Of a stretch of 64,000 nt of DNA, positions 28,897 through 36,142 are shown one piece after another. The stretch comes from Pseudomonas sp. B33.4 (GTDB lineage: Bacteria; Pseudomonadota; Gammaproteobacteria; Pseudomonadales; Pseudomonadaceae). The notes beneath the pieces were generated by a model. That model ran no database searches. It was not told the origin of the DNA and saw nothing but the letters and a program-made list of their open reading frames with translations. Positions within the stretch are counted from its first letter, which is position 1; each line of letters opens with the position of its first letter. The DNA lies in assembly GCF_034555375.1 (NCBI RefSeq), contig NZ_CP140706.1:3277001-3341000 (forward strand), given 5' to 3'. The translations under genes and the position numbers were made by a program.

Positions 28897-29910
28897 ATGC
28901 ACCTCAAAGCGCACCGGTACTTCGCCATGGTTGCCGTGACTGGCAGTTTCTCGGCGACGGCTCGGCACTTCCAAGTGCCGGCATCCTCCGTTTCGCGCTT
29001 CATCGCGGCGCTCGAGCGAGAGGTGGGGCAGCAGCTTCTTTATCGAAACACCCGAGCAGTGAAACTGACGGACGCGGGCGAGCGTTATTACCAGCAGATC
29101 CGCGAAGTGCTGGAATTGCTCGATGCCGCTGATGAGGAGATCGCTGGAAAAGGTGCAGAGGTGCGCGGACTCGTACGGATCAACGCTCCAGTCGCCTTCG
29201 GCAGTCTGCACATCGTCAAACTGCTCAATGGTCTGTATGACAAATATCCCGAGCTGACGGTCGAGCTGACGGTTACCGACGCCTTTATCGACCCGGTTCA
29301 GGAGGGCGCCGACCTCATCTTTCGAGTGGGACACCTGGGCGATTCTGGCTTGATCGGCCGGAAAATCTGCGATCAGCACTATGTTCTGTGCGCCAGTGCG
29401 GATTACATCGCGAAGCACGGCAAACCCTCGTCACCCAAGGATCTGCAGAATCACGCCTGTCTGGTCTACAAGGGAACCGGCGGCGCTCAGCGCTGGTATT
29501 TCAGAAAACCTGGCAGCGACAAGCCCGAGATCATCGATGTCCATGGTCCGCTCAGAAGTAACAATGGTCAGGTACTGGTGGAGGCCGCGCTGGCGGGCAG
29601 GGGGATCGTGTTTTTTCCGTCCTGGCTCTTTAGCCGCGAGAGCTTCACGAGCCGCCAACTGATTCGGCTGTTACCTGTTTGGGAGGGATCGGTGGAACAA
29701 ACGCCGAGCCAGATTCATCTGCTTTCCCCAGAGAATCGCCTGCGGTCTCAGAAGGTCCGTGTGGTGTGGGACTACTTCATCAAAGCGATCGGTGCGCCTC
29801 CTTATTGGGATGATCTCGGTGATCCTCGAACTGACGGTGAGCCTCAGATGCCGTCCCGAGGTAAGGCAAAAGTGGCTGGGCTCGTCTCGACTGCGTATCG
29901 TCTGAAATAA
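28897..29910 (+). CDS. LysR-family transcriptional regulator
   Basis: A 337-aa regulator. The N-terminal helix-turn-helix is HRYFAMVAVTGSFSATARHF and SVSRFIAALEREVGQQLLYR. The effector domain begins GLVRINAPVAFGSLHIVKLL. The C-terminal extension (about 297-337, rich in Pro, Asp and Gly) is longer than usual. It belongs to the same broad subgroup as the regulator at 19817. It sits between the alkene reductase and an accessory segment; the SDR gene at 33120 might have been its neighbour before that segment was inserted, which is a guess. Confidence 0.85.
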   Translation: MHLKAHRYFAMVAVTGSFSATARHFQVPASSVSRFIAALEREVGQQLLYRNTRAVKLTDAGERYYQQIREVLELLDAADEEIAGKGAEVRGLVRINAPVAFGSLHIVKLLNGLYDKYPELTVELTVTDAFIDPVQEGADLIFRVGHLGDSGLIGRKICDQHYVLCASADYIAKHGKPSSPKDLQNHACLVYKGTGGAQRWYFRKPGSDKPEIIDVHGPLRSNNGQVLVEAALAGRGIVFFPSWLFSRESFTSRQLIRLLPVWEGSVEQTPSQIHLLSPENRLRSQKVRVVWDYFIKAIGAPPYWDDLGDPRTDGEPQMPSRGKAKVAGLVSTAYRLK

Positions 29911-30096
29911 TCTTGAGCCGTGGTGAACCTCTTCGGAGAACTTACGACAGGCATGGCCAAACTGCTGACTTGAACCGGGCTTTCATGGCATAAAGCTACT
30001 GCATTCAGGGAGGAATGATTTTCGCCAGGCTGCGCTGGGCGACCCCACTCTCTGCCACGGAACACAGATCTGACTGTGCACTAAAAAGGAAGCCTC

Positions 30097-31206
30097 ATGC
30101 TGATCACCTCCGCAACGCCACAAGAGCTTGTAGACTGGTTCCACACAAGGCAAGAAGACCAGCGAATCATGTGTGTCATGCTGGCTCCAGAATTGGAAGA
30201 TCAGCAGAAGCTGAAGGATTTGACTCTCCGCTTTGCAGCGGCAGACGCTTGGCTCGGCAGCGAAGTAGCCTTCATCTTGCTCGATCCCAATGGAGATTCA
30301 GCTGTGGGGCTTGACCGTGGCATGGGGGAGGTCGGGGCGTTTTCAGGCACTGCTTTTCCATTGCGAGACACCACGAGCTTTCGAGATCTGACAGATGACT
30401 GGGCAAACCACCGAGATCACGTAGCGCGGACCTCAGCACGAGGGCTGGCAAGGTTCGTCCCTGAGTTCATGGAGATTTTCAAGGTAGGCCCCGAGGATCT
30501 GCCTTGCCTAAGCTTGGTCGTGCATGGAGTGGACGAATCCATTGTCCTTTCCCTAGGAAAGGACTGGACTGTAGAAGAACTCAAGGAAGTTCTAGTGAGG
30601 ATCCGCAAGATTGTGGATGGCGCCCCGAATTTCAAGGAGCAAATCTCAGCTATGGCAGCCCATCTGCCTAAACCCTTGGAACGACTTCAAGATCTCGTCG
30701 CCAGCATTGGTGCAAAAGCAGGCCAGATATCCAAAATCTTGGATCAGGTGCTTCGTCGGCACAATGGGAACGAAGAAGATCATCGGATGGTAGCGTCTTA
30801 CGTGGGTCAAGGCTGTCAGGGGCGCGTTATCCTTGAAAGCCTACTTGCGCGGTTCTCTTTCAAAGATTCTGAAAAGTTTCTCAGAGACGAGCAGGTCGCA
30901 CGCCTGCTCAAACTGGCAACGGAGCTAGATAGCCTTCGGGCTCCGATCATTGAGCTCCAGCGTGGTGAGCTCTTTATCCCATCAGTGACGGAACTGGCAC
31001 AGCATTGGGTTGAAAGCCGCGACAAGCTGTTCGAAGGTCTGCAAGGTCTTTTGCCAGCTAAGCAAGTCGCCACTACCCGAATCAACCGAAGCCAGCTGAC
31101 TCGCCTCAAGTCAGTCCTGGAATTTGTGAATACCTCGGGAGATGTCGTGGACAAGGCGGTTGGGGCGTATGACTGGATCGCTAAGCTGATGGGGAAGGGA
31201 GGCTAG
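30097..31206 (+). CDS. Unrecognised 369-aa protein in an accessory segment
   Basis: A soluble protein with no signal peptide or membrane helix. Residues about 1-170 alternate strands and helices (VAFILLDPNGDSAV, DLPCLSLVVHGVDESIVLSL, WTVEELKEVLVRI), which might be a small alpha/beta domain of thioredoxin-like size, but no CxxC is present. Residues about 175-369 look all-helical (LPKPLERLQDLVASIGAKAG, LKLATELDSLRAPIIELQRG). AAGGAAG precedes the ATG. Codons such as CTA, AGG and TTG are commoner than in neighbouring genes, suggesting transfer. It stands alone with no recognisable partner. A role in defence or stress is conceivable from location only. Confidence 0.75.
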   Translation: MLITSATPQELVDWFHTRQEDQRIMCVMLAPELEDQQKLKDLTLRFAAADAWLGSEVAFILLDPNGDSAVGLDRGMGEVGAFSGTAFPLRDTTSFRDLTDDWANHRDHVARTSARGLARFVPEFMEIFKVGPEDLPCLSLVVHGVDESIVLSLGKDWTVEELKEVLVRIRKIVDGAPNFKEQISAMAAHLPKPLERLQDLVASIGAKAGQISKILDQVLRRHNGNEEDHRMVASYVGQGCQGRVILESLLARFSFKDSEKFLRDEQVARLLKLATELDSLRAPIIELQRGELFIPSVTELAQHWVESRDKLFEGLQGLLPAKQVATTRINRSQLTRLKSVLEFVNTSGDVVDKAVGAYDWIAKLMGKGG

Positions 31207-31336
31207 CCTGATTACCATGACTGGTTTTGCTTAGGTAACGCTTACCGGCATGTCTTGAGCGCGTAGGGGCTGACTTGGTAGCGCCGCAGCCCCGAACGCC
31301 AGCTATCGAGTACCGGGAAGCAGACTGAGCTACCCG

Positions 31337-31549
31337 CTACTTGTCATATTTGGAAGGCAATGGCCAGTCGTAATTGACGTCAATCATGCCCAGGTTCTGC
31401 AACTCGAAATTGGCATAGCTAGTTCCGCGCGTCGTTCTTTCTGGTGCGATCAATGTAGGCCCATGCAGGTTTAGGAAAGGATTCTCGTTGCTCGTTGTCG
31501 TTGTTGGCCAGGGTGCGTAGCGCAATACATGATTTAACATAATATACAT
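31337..31549 (-). CDS. Small hypothetical ORF (second of an overlapping pair)
   Basis: The ORF encodes 70 aa, MYIMLNHVLRYAPW to the terminal YDWPLPSKYDK, with no known domain. Its ATG overlaps the stop of the preceding small ORF (TAATG), the arrangement of coupled genes. Composition is not Pseudomonas-like. It could equally be the tail of a decayed gene. Confidence 0.35.
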   Translation of the reverse strand: MYIMLNHVLRYAPWPTTTTSNENPFLNLHGPTLIAPERTTRGTSYANFELQNLGMIDVNYDWPLPSKYDK

Positions 31550-31698
31550 TACACGTAACAATGTGTTTCGAGATTAGCCTCGTTGCCCACTGTCGACATT
31601 AGCTCTCGGAAGTAATCTCTTTTCATTCCGTGAACTAAATCCCGTTCGTAGCCGTATAGCAGCCTGGAAAAGAATTTACCTCTACCTGCATATCTCAC
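31549..31698 (-). CDS. Very small hypothetical ORF (first of an overlapping pair)
   Basis: From a GTG at 31698 it encodes 49 aa containing KFFSRLLYGYERDLVHGMKR and DYFRELMSTVGNEANLE, a protein-like, charged helical sequence. It ends in TAATG, shared with the next ORF. There is a stop shortly upstream in frame, so it may be a fragment of a longer lost gene. Confidence 0.3.
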   Translation of the reverse strand: MRYAGRGKFFSRLLYGYERDLVHGMKRDYFRELMSTVGNEANLETHCYV

Positions 31699-32222
31699 AT
31701 TCTATCTGATGAGTTTACGGCCGGTATGGTCACCCGATCGCTTGCAGTCCTCGGAAGTGATTTTTGGGACGTTTGCGGAACTAACTCATAGACAGAACCG
31801 ATTTCGCTCCGAATTCACAAATCACTTCTTGTCTTCGCTGCGTCCAATTTCTGCCATACGTGAGCCTGGACGATGCTGATCCGCAGCAGTCATATGGACA
31901 AGTCCGCAGCCTAGGCTTTGGCGTTTTGTGTGGAACGCTTTTCCGTTTACAGTCTTACTATGCGCCCCAGCCCGCAAACCCATCGCTGTGTGAAATCTGC
32001 AGCGTTCAGCGTGAAGTTGGTGCGCAGATTTCAAGGTTGCGACGAGTGGAAAACACAACCGCCCATTGATTTGCTTGAAGACGCTGACGGTTTGGCGATG
32101 CACGCGTTCCGTTTTAAGGAGATGGAGTTTTCCGGCCACCCAATACCTCCGGAAGCTCGCCGAGATCTGGCTGGATGAAAAGCTCAGTGAAAAGCTCATC
32201 CGGTACCGTTGTTAACCACAAA

Positions 32223-32257
32223 TTTGACTTGTTAACCACTGTAGTTAACAGGTCAAA
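32223..32257. repeat. 14-bp inverted repeat (13/14) with GTTAAC cores
   Basis: The arms TTTGACTTGTTAAC and GTTAACAGGTCAAA enclose CACTGTA. A further GTTAACCAC copy lies immediately upstream at 32211-32219. It could be an operator, a recombination site or a remnant hairpin; it does not have the T-run of a terminator. Confidence 0.7.
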
Positions 32258-32432
32258 AACCAGGTTTACAGCGTAATACTGAACCTGCGTTTTAGCCTCG
32301 ATTTGCCTAGCATGCCTGGGATTTCAAAGCATACGTTTGGAATGGTTACCCTTTTCCTTACTATCACTCGACTGCTCAGTCAGCCGTAGCTAACAATTTT
32401 TGGCATCCTGCTGGATTAGGTTAAAGCACATC

Positions 32433-32457
32433 AAAGCGCCCTGACGCGGCGTTTTTG
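32433..32457. terminator. Weak bidirectional terminator-like hairpin
   Basis: AAAGCGCC and GGCGTTTT pair over eight positions (one G-T) with a seven-base loop, followed by T. No gene that clearly needs it ends nearby. Confidence 0.4.
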
Positions 32458-32530
32458 ACGAGAGATATGTACTCTTGAAGATGGTCTACCGTCATGGCAA
32501 GGTAACAAGCTTTAGGTGGAATCAGTAGCC

Positions 32531-32560
32531 AACTCAACTAAACATCCATTTAGTTTAGTT
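32531..32560. repeat. 12-bp AT-rich inverted repeat (11/12)
   Basis: The arms AACTCAACTAAA and TTTAGTTTAGTT enclose CATCCA. There is no gene within 250 bp on either side, and the function is unknown. Confidence 0.7.
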
Positions 32561-33119
32561 ATCAGAATATGGCTGCATAATCAGTGGAAATTCGAACAAT
32601 CCCCTTCGCCCGCTTTTACCGCAATGCGCGCTGCAACGTCTCACTCGGCAAATCCTTTACTAAGCTACCGAGGCCTTTTTGAGCCATTAGCGCTCAGGTT
32701 CCTACACCCTGAGGATCTTCCTTGCAAATGAGACTGATGTGGTCCGAGTTTCTGAAGCGAATCCACCACAGTGACATCGTGAGTTTCGCCCTTCACCTGT
32801 CAATCGTATCGTAGCGCACCGTGTCTGGCGGCCCCTCCAGCACCTCTTGGATCACCACTCGTACGCAGACAGACTTGTCCCCTACCCTTTGGACATCCAG
32901 CAACTCCCGCAGCTCAGCATCAAGGCGGCAACTCGATACCCCCGCTAGAGCAATATTGCTCCGAAAAGAACAGGTCTTGTTCTCCAGCGGAAGTTTATCT
33001 CCATTCAAGGCATCAATAGAGTGCGCTCGGCAGGCAGATGCGCTTGCCGCGCGCCTCAATTGAACCCAGGCAAGTGTCGAAGTCCTCCCGTCACTTTGCC
33101 AACGCTGGAGATAAGAACC

Positions 33120-33914
33120 ATGGATCTGCAACTTGCGGGCAAAACCGCCATTATCACCGGCGCGACGGCCGGGATCGGCCTGGCTATCGCTAAAACCCTG
33201 GCCAGCGAAGGTGCGGTCGTCACCATCACCGGGCGCAGTGCCGACAAGCTCGAAGGCGCCGCTTCGAAGATCTCTGCTGCCGCTCCGGGCAGCCATGTGA
33301 AAACCGTTCTTGCTGATGTCAGCGAAACTGAGGGGGTAGCCAAGCTCATCGCAGCTCAGCCAGACACCGACATTCTGGTGAACAACCTTGGCTTTTACGA
33401 AGCCAAGCCATTTGCCGAAATCACCGATGAAGACTGGTATCGCATGCTGGACGTCAACGTGATGTCGGGCGTGCGTCTGTCACGCCATTACTTCGCAGGC
33501 ATGCTCGCGAAAAATTGGGGTCGCGTCATTTTTATGTCTAGCGAGGTCGGCGCCTTCACCCCGCCAGACATGGTGCATTACGGTGTCAGCAAATCCGCCC
33601 AGCTCGCTGTTTCCCGCGGCATGGCCGAACTGACAAAGGGCACAGGCGTGACCGTCAATAGCGTGCTGCCGGCGGCGACTCGTTCGGAGGGCATCGTCGA
33701 TTACCTGCGCCAAACCGCTCCGCAACCCGGGATGAGCGATGCCGAAATCGAAGCGCATTTCTTCAACACTTATCGCCCCAGCTCGCTGATCGCGCGAATG
33801 ATCGAGGCCGAGGAAGTGGCGGCAATGGTTGCCCTGCTGGCGAGTCCGCTGGGTGCCGCTTCCAATGGTGCCGCTGTGCGTGTCGAGGGTGGAACCTTTC
33901 GCTCGATTCTCTGA
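33120..33914 (+). CDS. Short-chain dehydrogenase/reductase
   Basis: A 264-aa classical SDR. The cofactor motif is ITGATAGIGLAIAKTLASEG (about 12-31) with NNLGFYE for the NNAG-type segment. The catalytic Ser is in MSSEVGAF and Tyr/Lys in HYGVSKSAQ. R39 in TGRSADK suggests NADP preference. GGAG at about 33107 precedes the ATG at 33120; a longer frame from 33021 overlaps poorly conserved sequence. It is first of an apparent plus-strand run reaching 41120, with a 64-bp gap to the beta-propeller gene. Confidence 0.88.
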   Translation: MDLQLAGKTAIITGATAGIGLAIAKTLASEGAVVTITGRSADKLEGAASKISAAAPGSHVKTVLADVSETEGVAKLIAAQPDTDILVNNLGFYEAKPFAEITDEDWYRMLDVNVMSGVRLSRHYFAGMLAKNWGRVIFMSSEVGAFTPPDMVHYGVSKSAQLAVSRGMAELTKGTGVTVNSVLPAATRSEGIVDYLRQTAPQPGMSDAEIEAHFFNTYRPSSLIARMIEAEEVAAMVALLASPLGAASNGAAVRVEGGTFRSIL

Positions 33915-33978
33915 GCACACAGTGCAGCGCTCTGTCAGTGCACGCTGACCGTCACGACGCCATCCAAAACGAACAACG

Positions 33979-35229
33979 GTGACCATCTTGTCCTATCGTC
34001 CGCTCTCCTTGCCCCTCTTCACGTTGGCATTTGCCGTCACATTCTGTCAGCACGCCGGCGCGGCCGAAGAAACCCGACTGGAACGCTGGCGCAGTTACGC
34101 CGGTGTGAGTTGGGAGGCTTCACCTTCTCAAGTGGCGGCAAAACCTTTCGTCGATTCGGTCAACGCCCCCATCGCGGGTTTGCATTTCGACGAACGAGGC
34201 ACCGCTTTCGTCAGTACTCCGCGCCTGGCGTCAGCCTCTCTAACTGCGACGCTGAGCACGCTGGACACTCGCGTGAAAAGCGGCCCTGCACGTCTTGCAG
34301 CATTTCCGTCGGTGCAAGCCAATGCCATCTCGGGCTCGCCCGCAGATAGTCTGCGAAACGTATTGGGTTTTTACGTGGACAATCACAACGGCTGGCTTTG
34401 GGCTCTGGACATGGGATTTATCGCCGGCGAGTCCGAAGCTCCCGTGGGCAGCCAAAAAGTCCTGATCATCGATTTAAAGTCAGGGAGCATAGTCAAACGC
34501 ATCAACCTTGACCCGGTAGCAGACCGCGCAGGGAGTCTTCTCAACGACATTACCGTTGATGAGAAACGGCGCGTGGCCTATCTGTCCGACAGCGGCTCCC
34601 GTAGCGCGCCGAATAACAAGGCCGGTCTGATCGTTGTCGATTTTGCTTCGGGCTCGGCTCGCCGTGTGTTGGACAGGCACCCTTCACTGAATATTGAACC
34701 AGGTGTGAATGTCGTCGCTCATGGCAAACCGGTCTGGCCTGGAAAACCCCTAATGATCGGCATCAACGGCGTTGCGCTGTCCCCGGATGGCGACACCCTT
34801 TACTGGACTGTCACTACCGGCACCCGCGCCCATTCGATTCCGACCGCGATGCTTCGAAATACGGATGCCGACACAGCGCAGGTCGCTTCCGTCATTGATG
34901 ACCTGGGCGCCGTCGGTGGCAACACGGACGGGATCGTCACGGATGCCAAAGGCATTCTCTATATCACCGACGTCACACGCAATGGCATCGTCAAGTACGA
35001 CCCACGCACCAAGGTCATGACGTTGATGGCAGCGGATGACAACGTGCACTGGCCGGATACGCCGACCTTCCTGCCTGACGGCGATCTTGTTTTCACTTCA
35101 AGCGCACTCAATGACCACCTCGCTGGGCAAGTCAGCCCGGGGGCTGAACGTTTTGACCTGTGGCGCCTACCACTGGCCGGTAACACGCCGGAAGCCGATC
35201 CGCTGCCTGAGTCCGAGGCGAGCCGCTGA
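33979..35229 (+). CDS. Secreted beta-propeller of the major royal jelly protein/Yellow family
   Basis: A 416-aa exported protein. The signal peptide ends around residue 28 (LFTLAFAVTFCQHAGA). Repeated blade sequences include LNDITVDEKRRVAYLSDSG, INGVALSPDGDTLYWTVTT and GIVTDAKGILYITDVTRNG. This pattern is typical of bacterial MRJP/Yellow and SMP-30-like propellers, which bind or hydrolyse small molecules. A GTG at 33979 is the listed start; TTG at 33988 is an alternative and no site has a strong ribosome sequence. Being next to an SDR and a periplasmic molybdenum hydroxylase suggests a shared oxidative pathway. Confidence 0.75.
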   Translation: MTILSYRPLSLPLFTLAFAVTFCQHAGAAEETRLERWRSYAGVSWEASPSQVAAKPFVDSVNAPIAGLHFDERGTAFVSTPRLASASLTATLSTLDTRVKSGPARLAAFPSVQANAISGSPADSLRNVLGFYVDNHNGWLWALDMGFIAGESEAPVGSQKVLIIDLKSGSIVKRINLDPVADRAGSLLNDITVDEKRRVAYLSDSGSRSAPNNKAGLIVVDFASGSARRVLDRHPSLNIEPGVNVVAHGKPVWPGKPLMIGINGVALSPDGDTLYWTVTTGTRAHSIPTAMLRNTDADTAQVASVIDDLGAVGGNTDGIVTDAKGILYITDVTRNGIVKYDPRTKVMTLMAADDNVHWPDTPTFLPDGDLVFTSSALNDHLAGQVSPGAERFDLWRLPLAGNTPEADPLPESEASR

Positions 35230-35353
35230 AGCACCCTGACATTCGATTTTTCAGAGAGGAACCACATTGCCCTGCAATCGTGTCGACGCTCTCTGTTGCG
35301 TACAGAAATGAACCTGACTGCCCGCCAACAGACGGGCAACCGAGGAAAACGCC

Positions 35354-35584
35354 ATGCAACAACGCAGTCAACCCACGCAAGAGTCCGCCACCAGACGCAT
35401 TCTGGTCGGCTATCTCGGCCTGTATCCAACTCTGCTGCTGGTGCTGACGTTACTCGCGCCAGTGACCCACGACTTGAGTTTTCCTCTCATGGTACTGGTT
35501 GAAGTTGCGGTCTTGGTGCCCGTCACCCAGCTCGTATCTTTCCCGCTCGTCAGATGGCTGCTGTCCCGATTCAGGCGAGCCTGA
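35354..35584 (+). CDS. Small two-helix inner-membrane protein
   Basis: A 76-aa protein with two hydrophobic segments (ILVGYLGLYPTLLLVLTLLA and MVLVEVAVLVPVTQLVSFPL) and positively charged ends (RRILV, SRFRRA). CGAGGAAAACGCC precedes the ATG. No function is known to me. The 124-bp gap upstream and 87-bp gap downstream leave open whether it belongs to the operon. Confidence 0.7.
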   Translation: MQQRSQPTQESATRRILVGYLGLYPTLLLVLTLLAPVTHDLSFPLMVLVEVAVLVPVTQLVSFPLVRWLLSRFRRA

Positions 35585-35671
35585 CGACGAGCCCGGATGC
35601 TTGCAACAAGCCTGAAAATTGATTTGGCCGCACGATTTTCGGCATCAACACAATTAGCCTGAGGAACGATC

Positions 35672-36124
35672 ATGCAAACGCTAATGATCAATGGACAGTC
35701 ACGCCAAGTCGACGTACCCGCAGATATGCCATTGCTTTGGGTCCTGCGCGATGTTTTGGGCATGACCGGAACCAAATATGGTTGCGGAATCGCTCAATGC
35801 GGCGTGTGTACCGTCCACCTGGACGGACAGCCTGTCCGCTCCTGCGTGATGCCGGTTGGCACTGTAGCGGGCCGCCAGATCACGACCATCGAAGCCATTG
35901 ACCAGAACGCGGTTGGTCAGGCGGTGCAACAGGCGTGGCTAGAGCACGAAGTCGTGCAGTGCGGCTACTGCCAGTCCGGGCAGATCATGGCCGCTACCGC
36001 CTTGTTGCAAAACAACCCCAACCCAGATGACCAGGCCATTGATATGGCAATGGCGGGCAATCTTTGCCGTTGCGCCACTTATACCCGCATCCGCAGCGCC
36101 ATCAAAAGCGTTGCTGGCCGCTGA
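35672..36124 (+). CDS. 2Fe-2S subunit of molybdenum hydroxylase (IorA-like)
   Basis: A 150-aa protein with the two ferredoxin clusters of the family: C38, C43, C46 and C58, then C97, C100, C132 and C134. It transfers electrons from the molybdenum cofactor to the cytochrome encoded two genes on. CTGAGGAACG lies upstream of the ATG. It is 18 bp from the molybdopterin subunit gene. Order here is FeS-Mo-cyt, the reverse of the minus-strand copy at 14.2-18.2 kb, so the two modules are independent. Confidence 0.9.
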   Translation: MQTLMINGQSRQVDVPADMPLLWVLRDVLGMTGTKYGCGIAQCGVCTVHLDGQPVRSCVMPVGTVAGRQITTIEAIDQNAVGQAVQQAWLEHEVVQCGYCQSGQIMAATALLQNNPNPDDQAIDMAMAGNLCRCATYTRIRSAIKSVAGR

Positions 36125-36142
36125 AACAGGGAGGCAAACATC

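Larger units (their letters stand above)
31699..33119. other. Gene-poor, lower-GC segment
   Basis: About 1.4 kb without a gene I can support. Short frames on both strands (for example 31822-32199 minus, 31918-32178 plus, 32821-33063 plus and an opposing minus frame 32793-33060) have no recognisable domain or clear ribosome site. The segment carries two strong inverted repeats and one weak terminator, listed separately. It looks like decayed or foreign DNA. No tRNA or integrase that would explain insertion is visible. Confidence 0.6.

Noticed and set aside
31822..32199. Minus-strand frame of 125 codons in the gene-poor segment
   Set aside because: No domain, odd composition rich in His, Ser and Arg, no good start signal; a competing plus frame is equally poor.
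32793..33063. Opposing frames just before the SDR gene, one ending DTVRYDTIDR on the minus strand
   Set aside because: Both strands look weakly protein-like, neither has a ribosome site or known domain, and the minus frame runs into the SDR start. It may be a remnant; not called.
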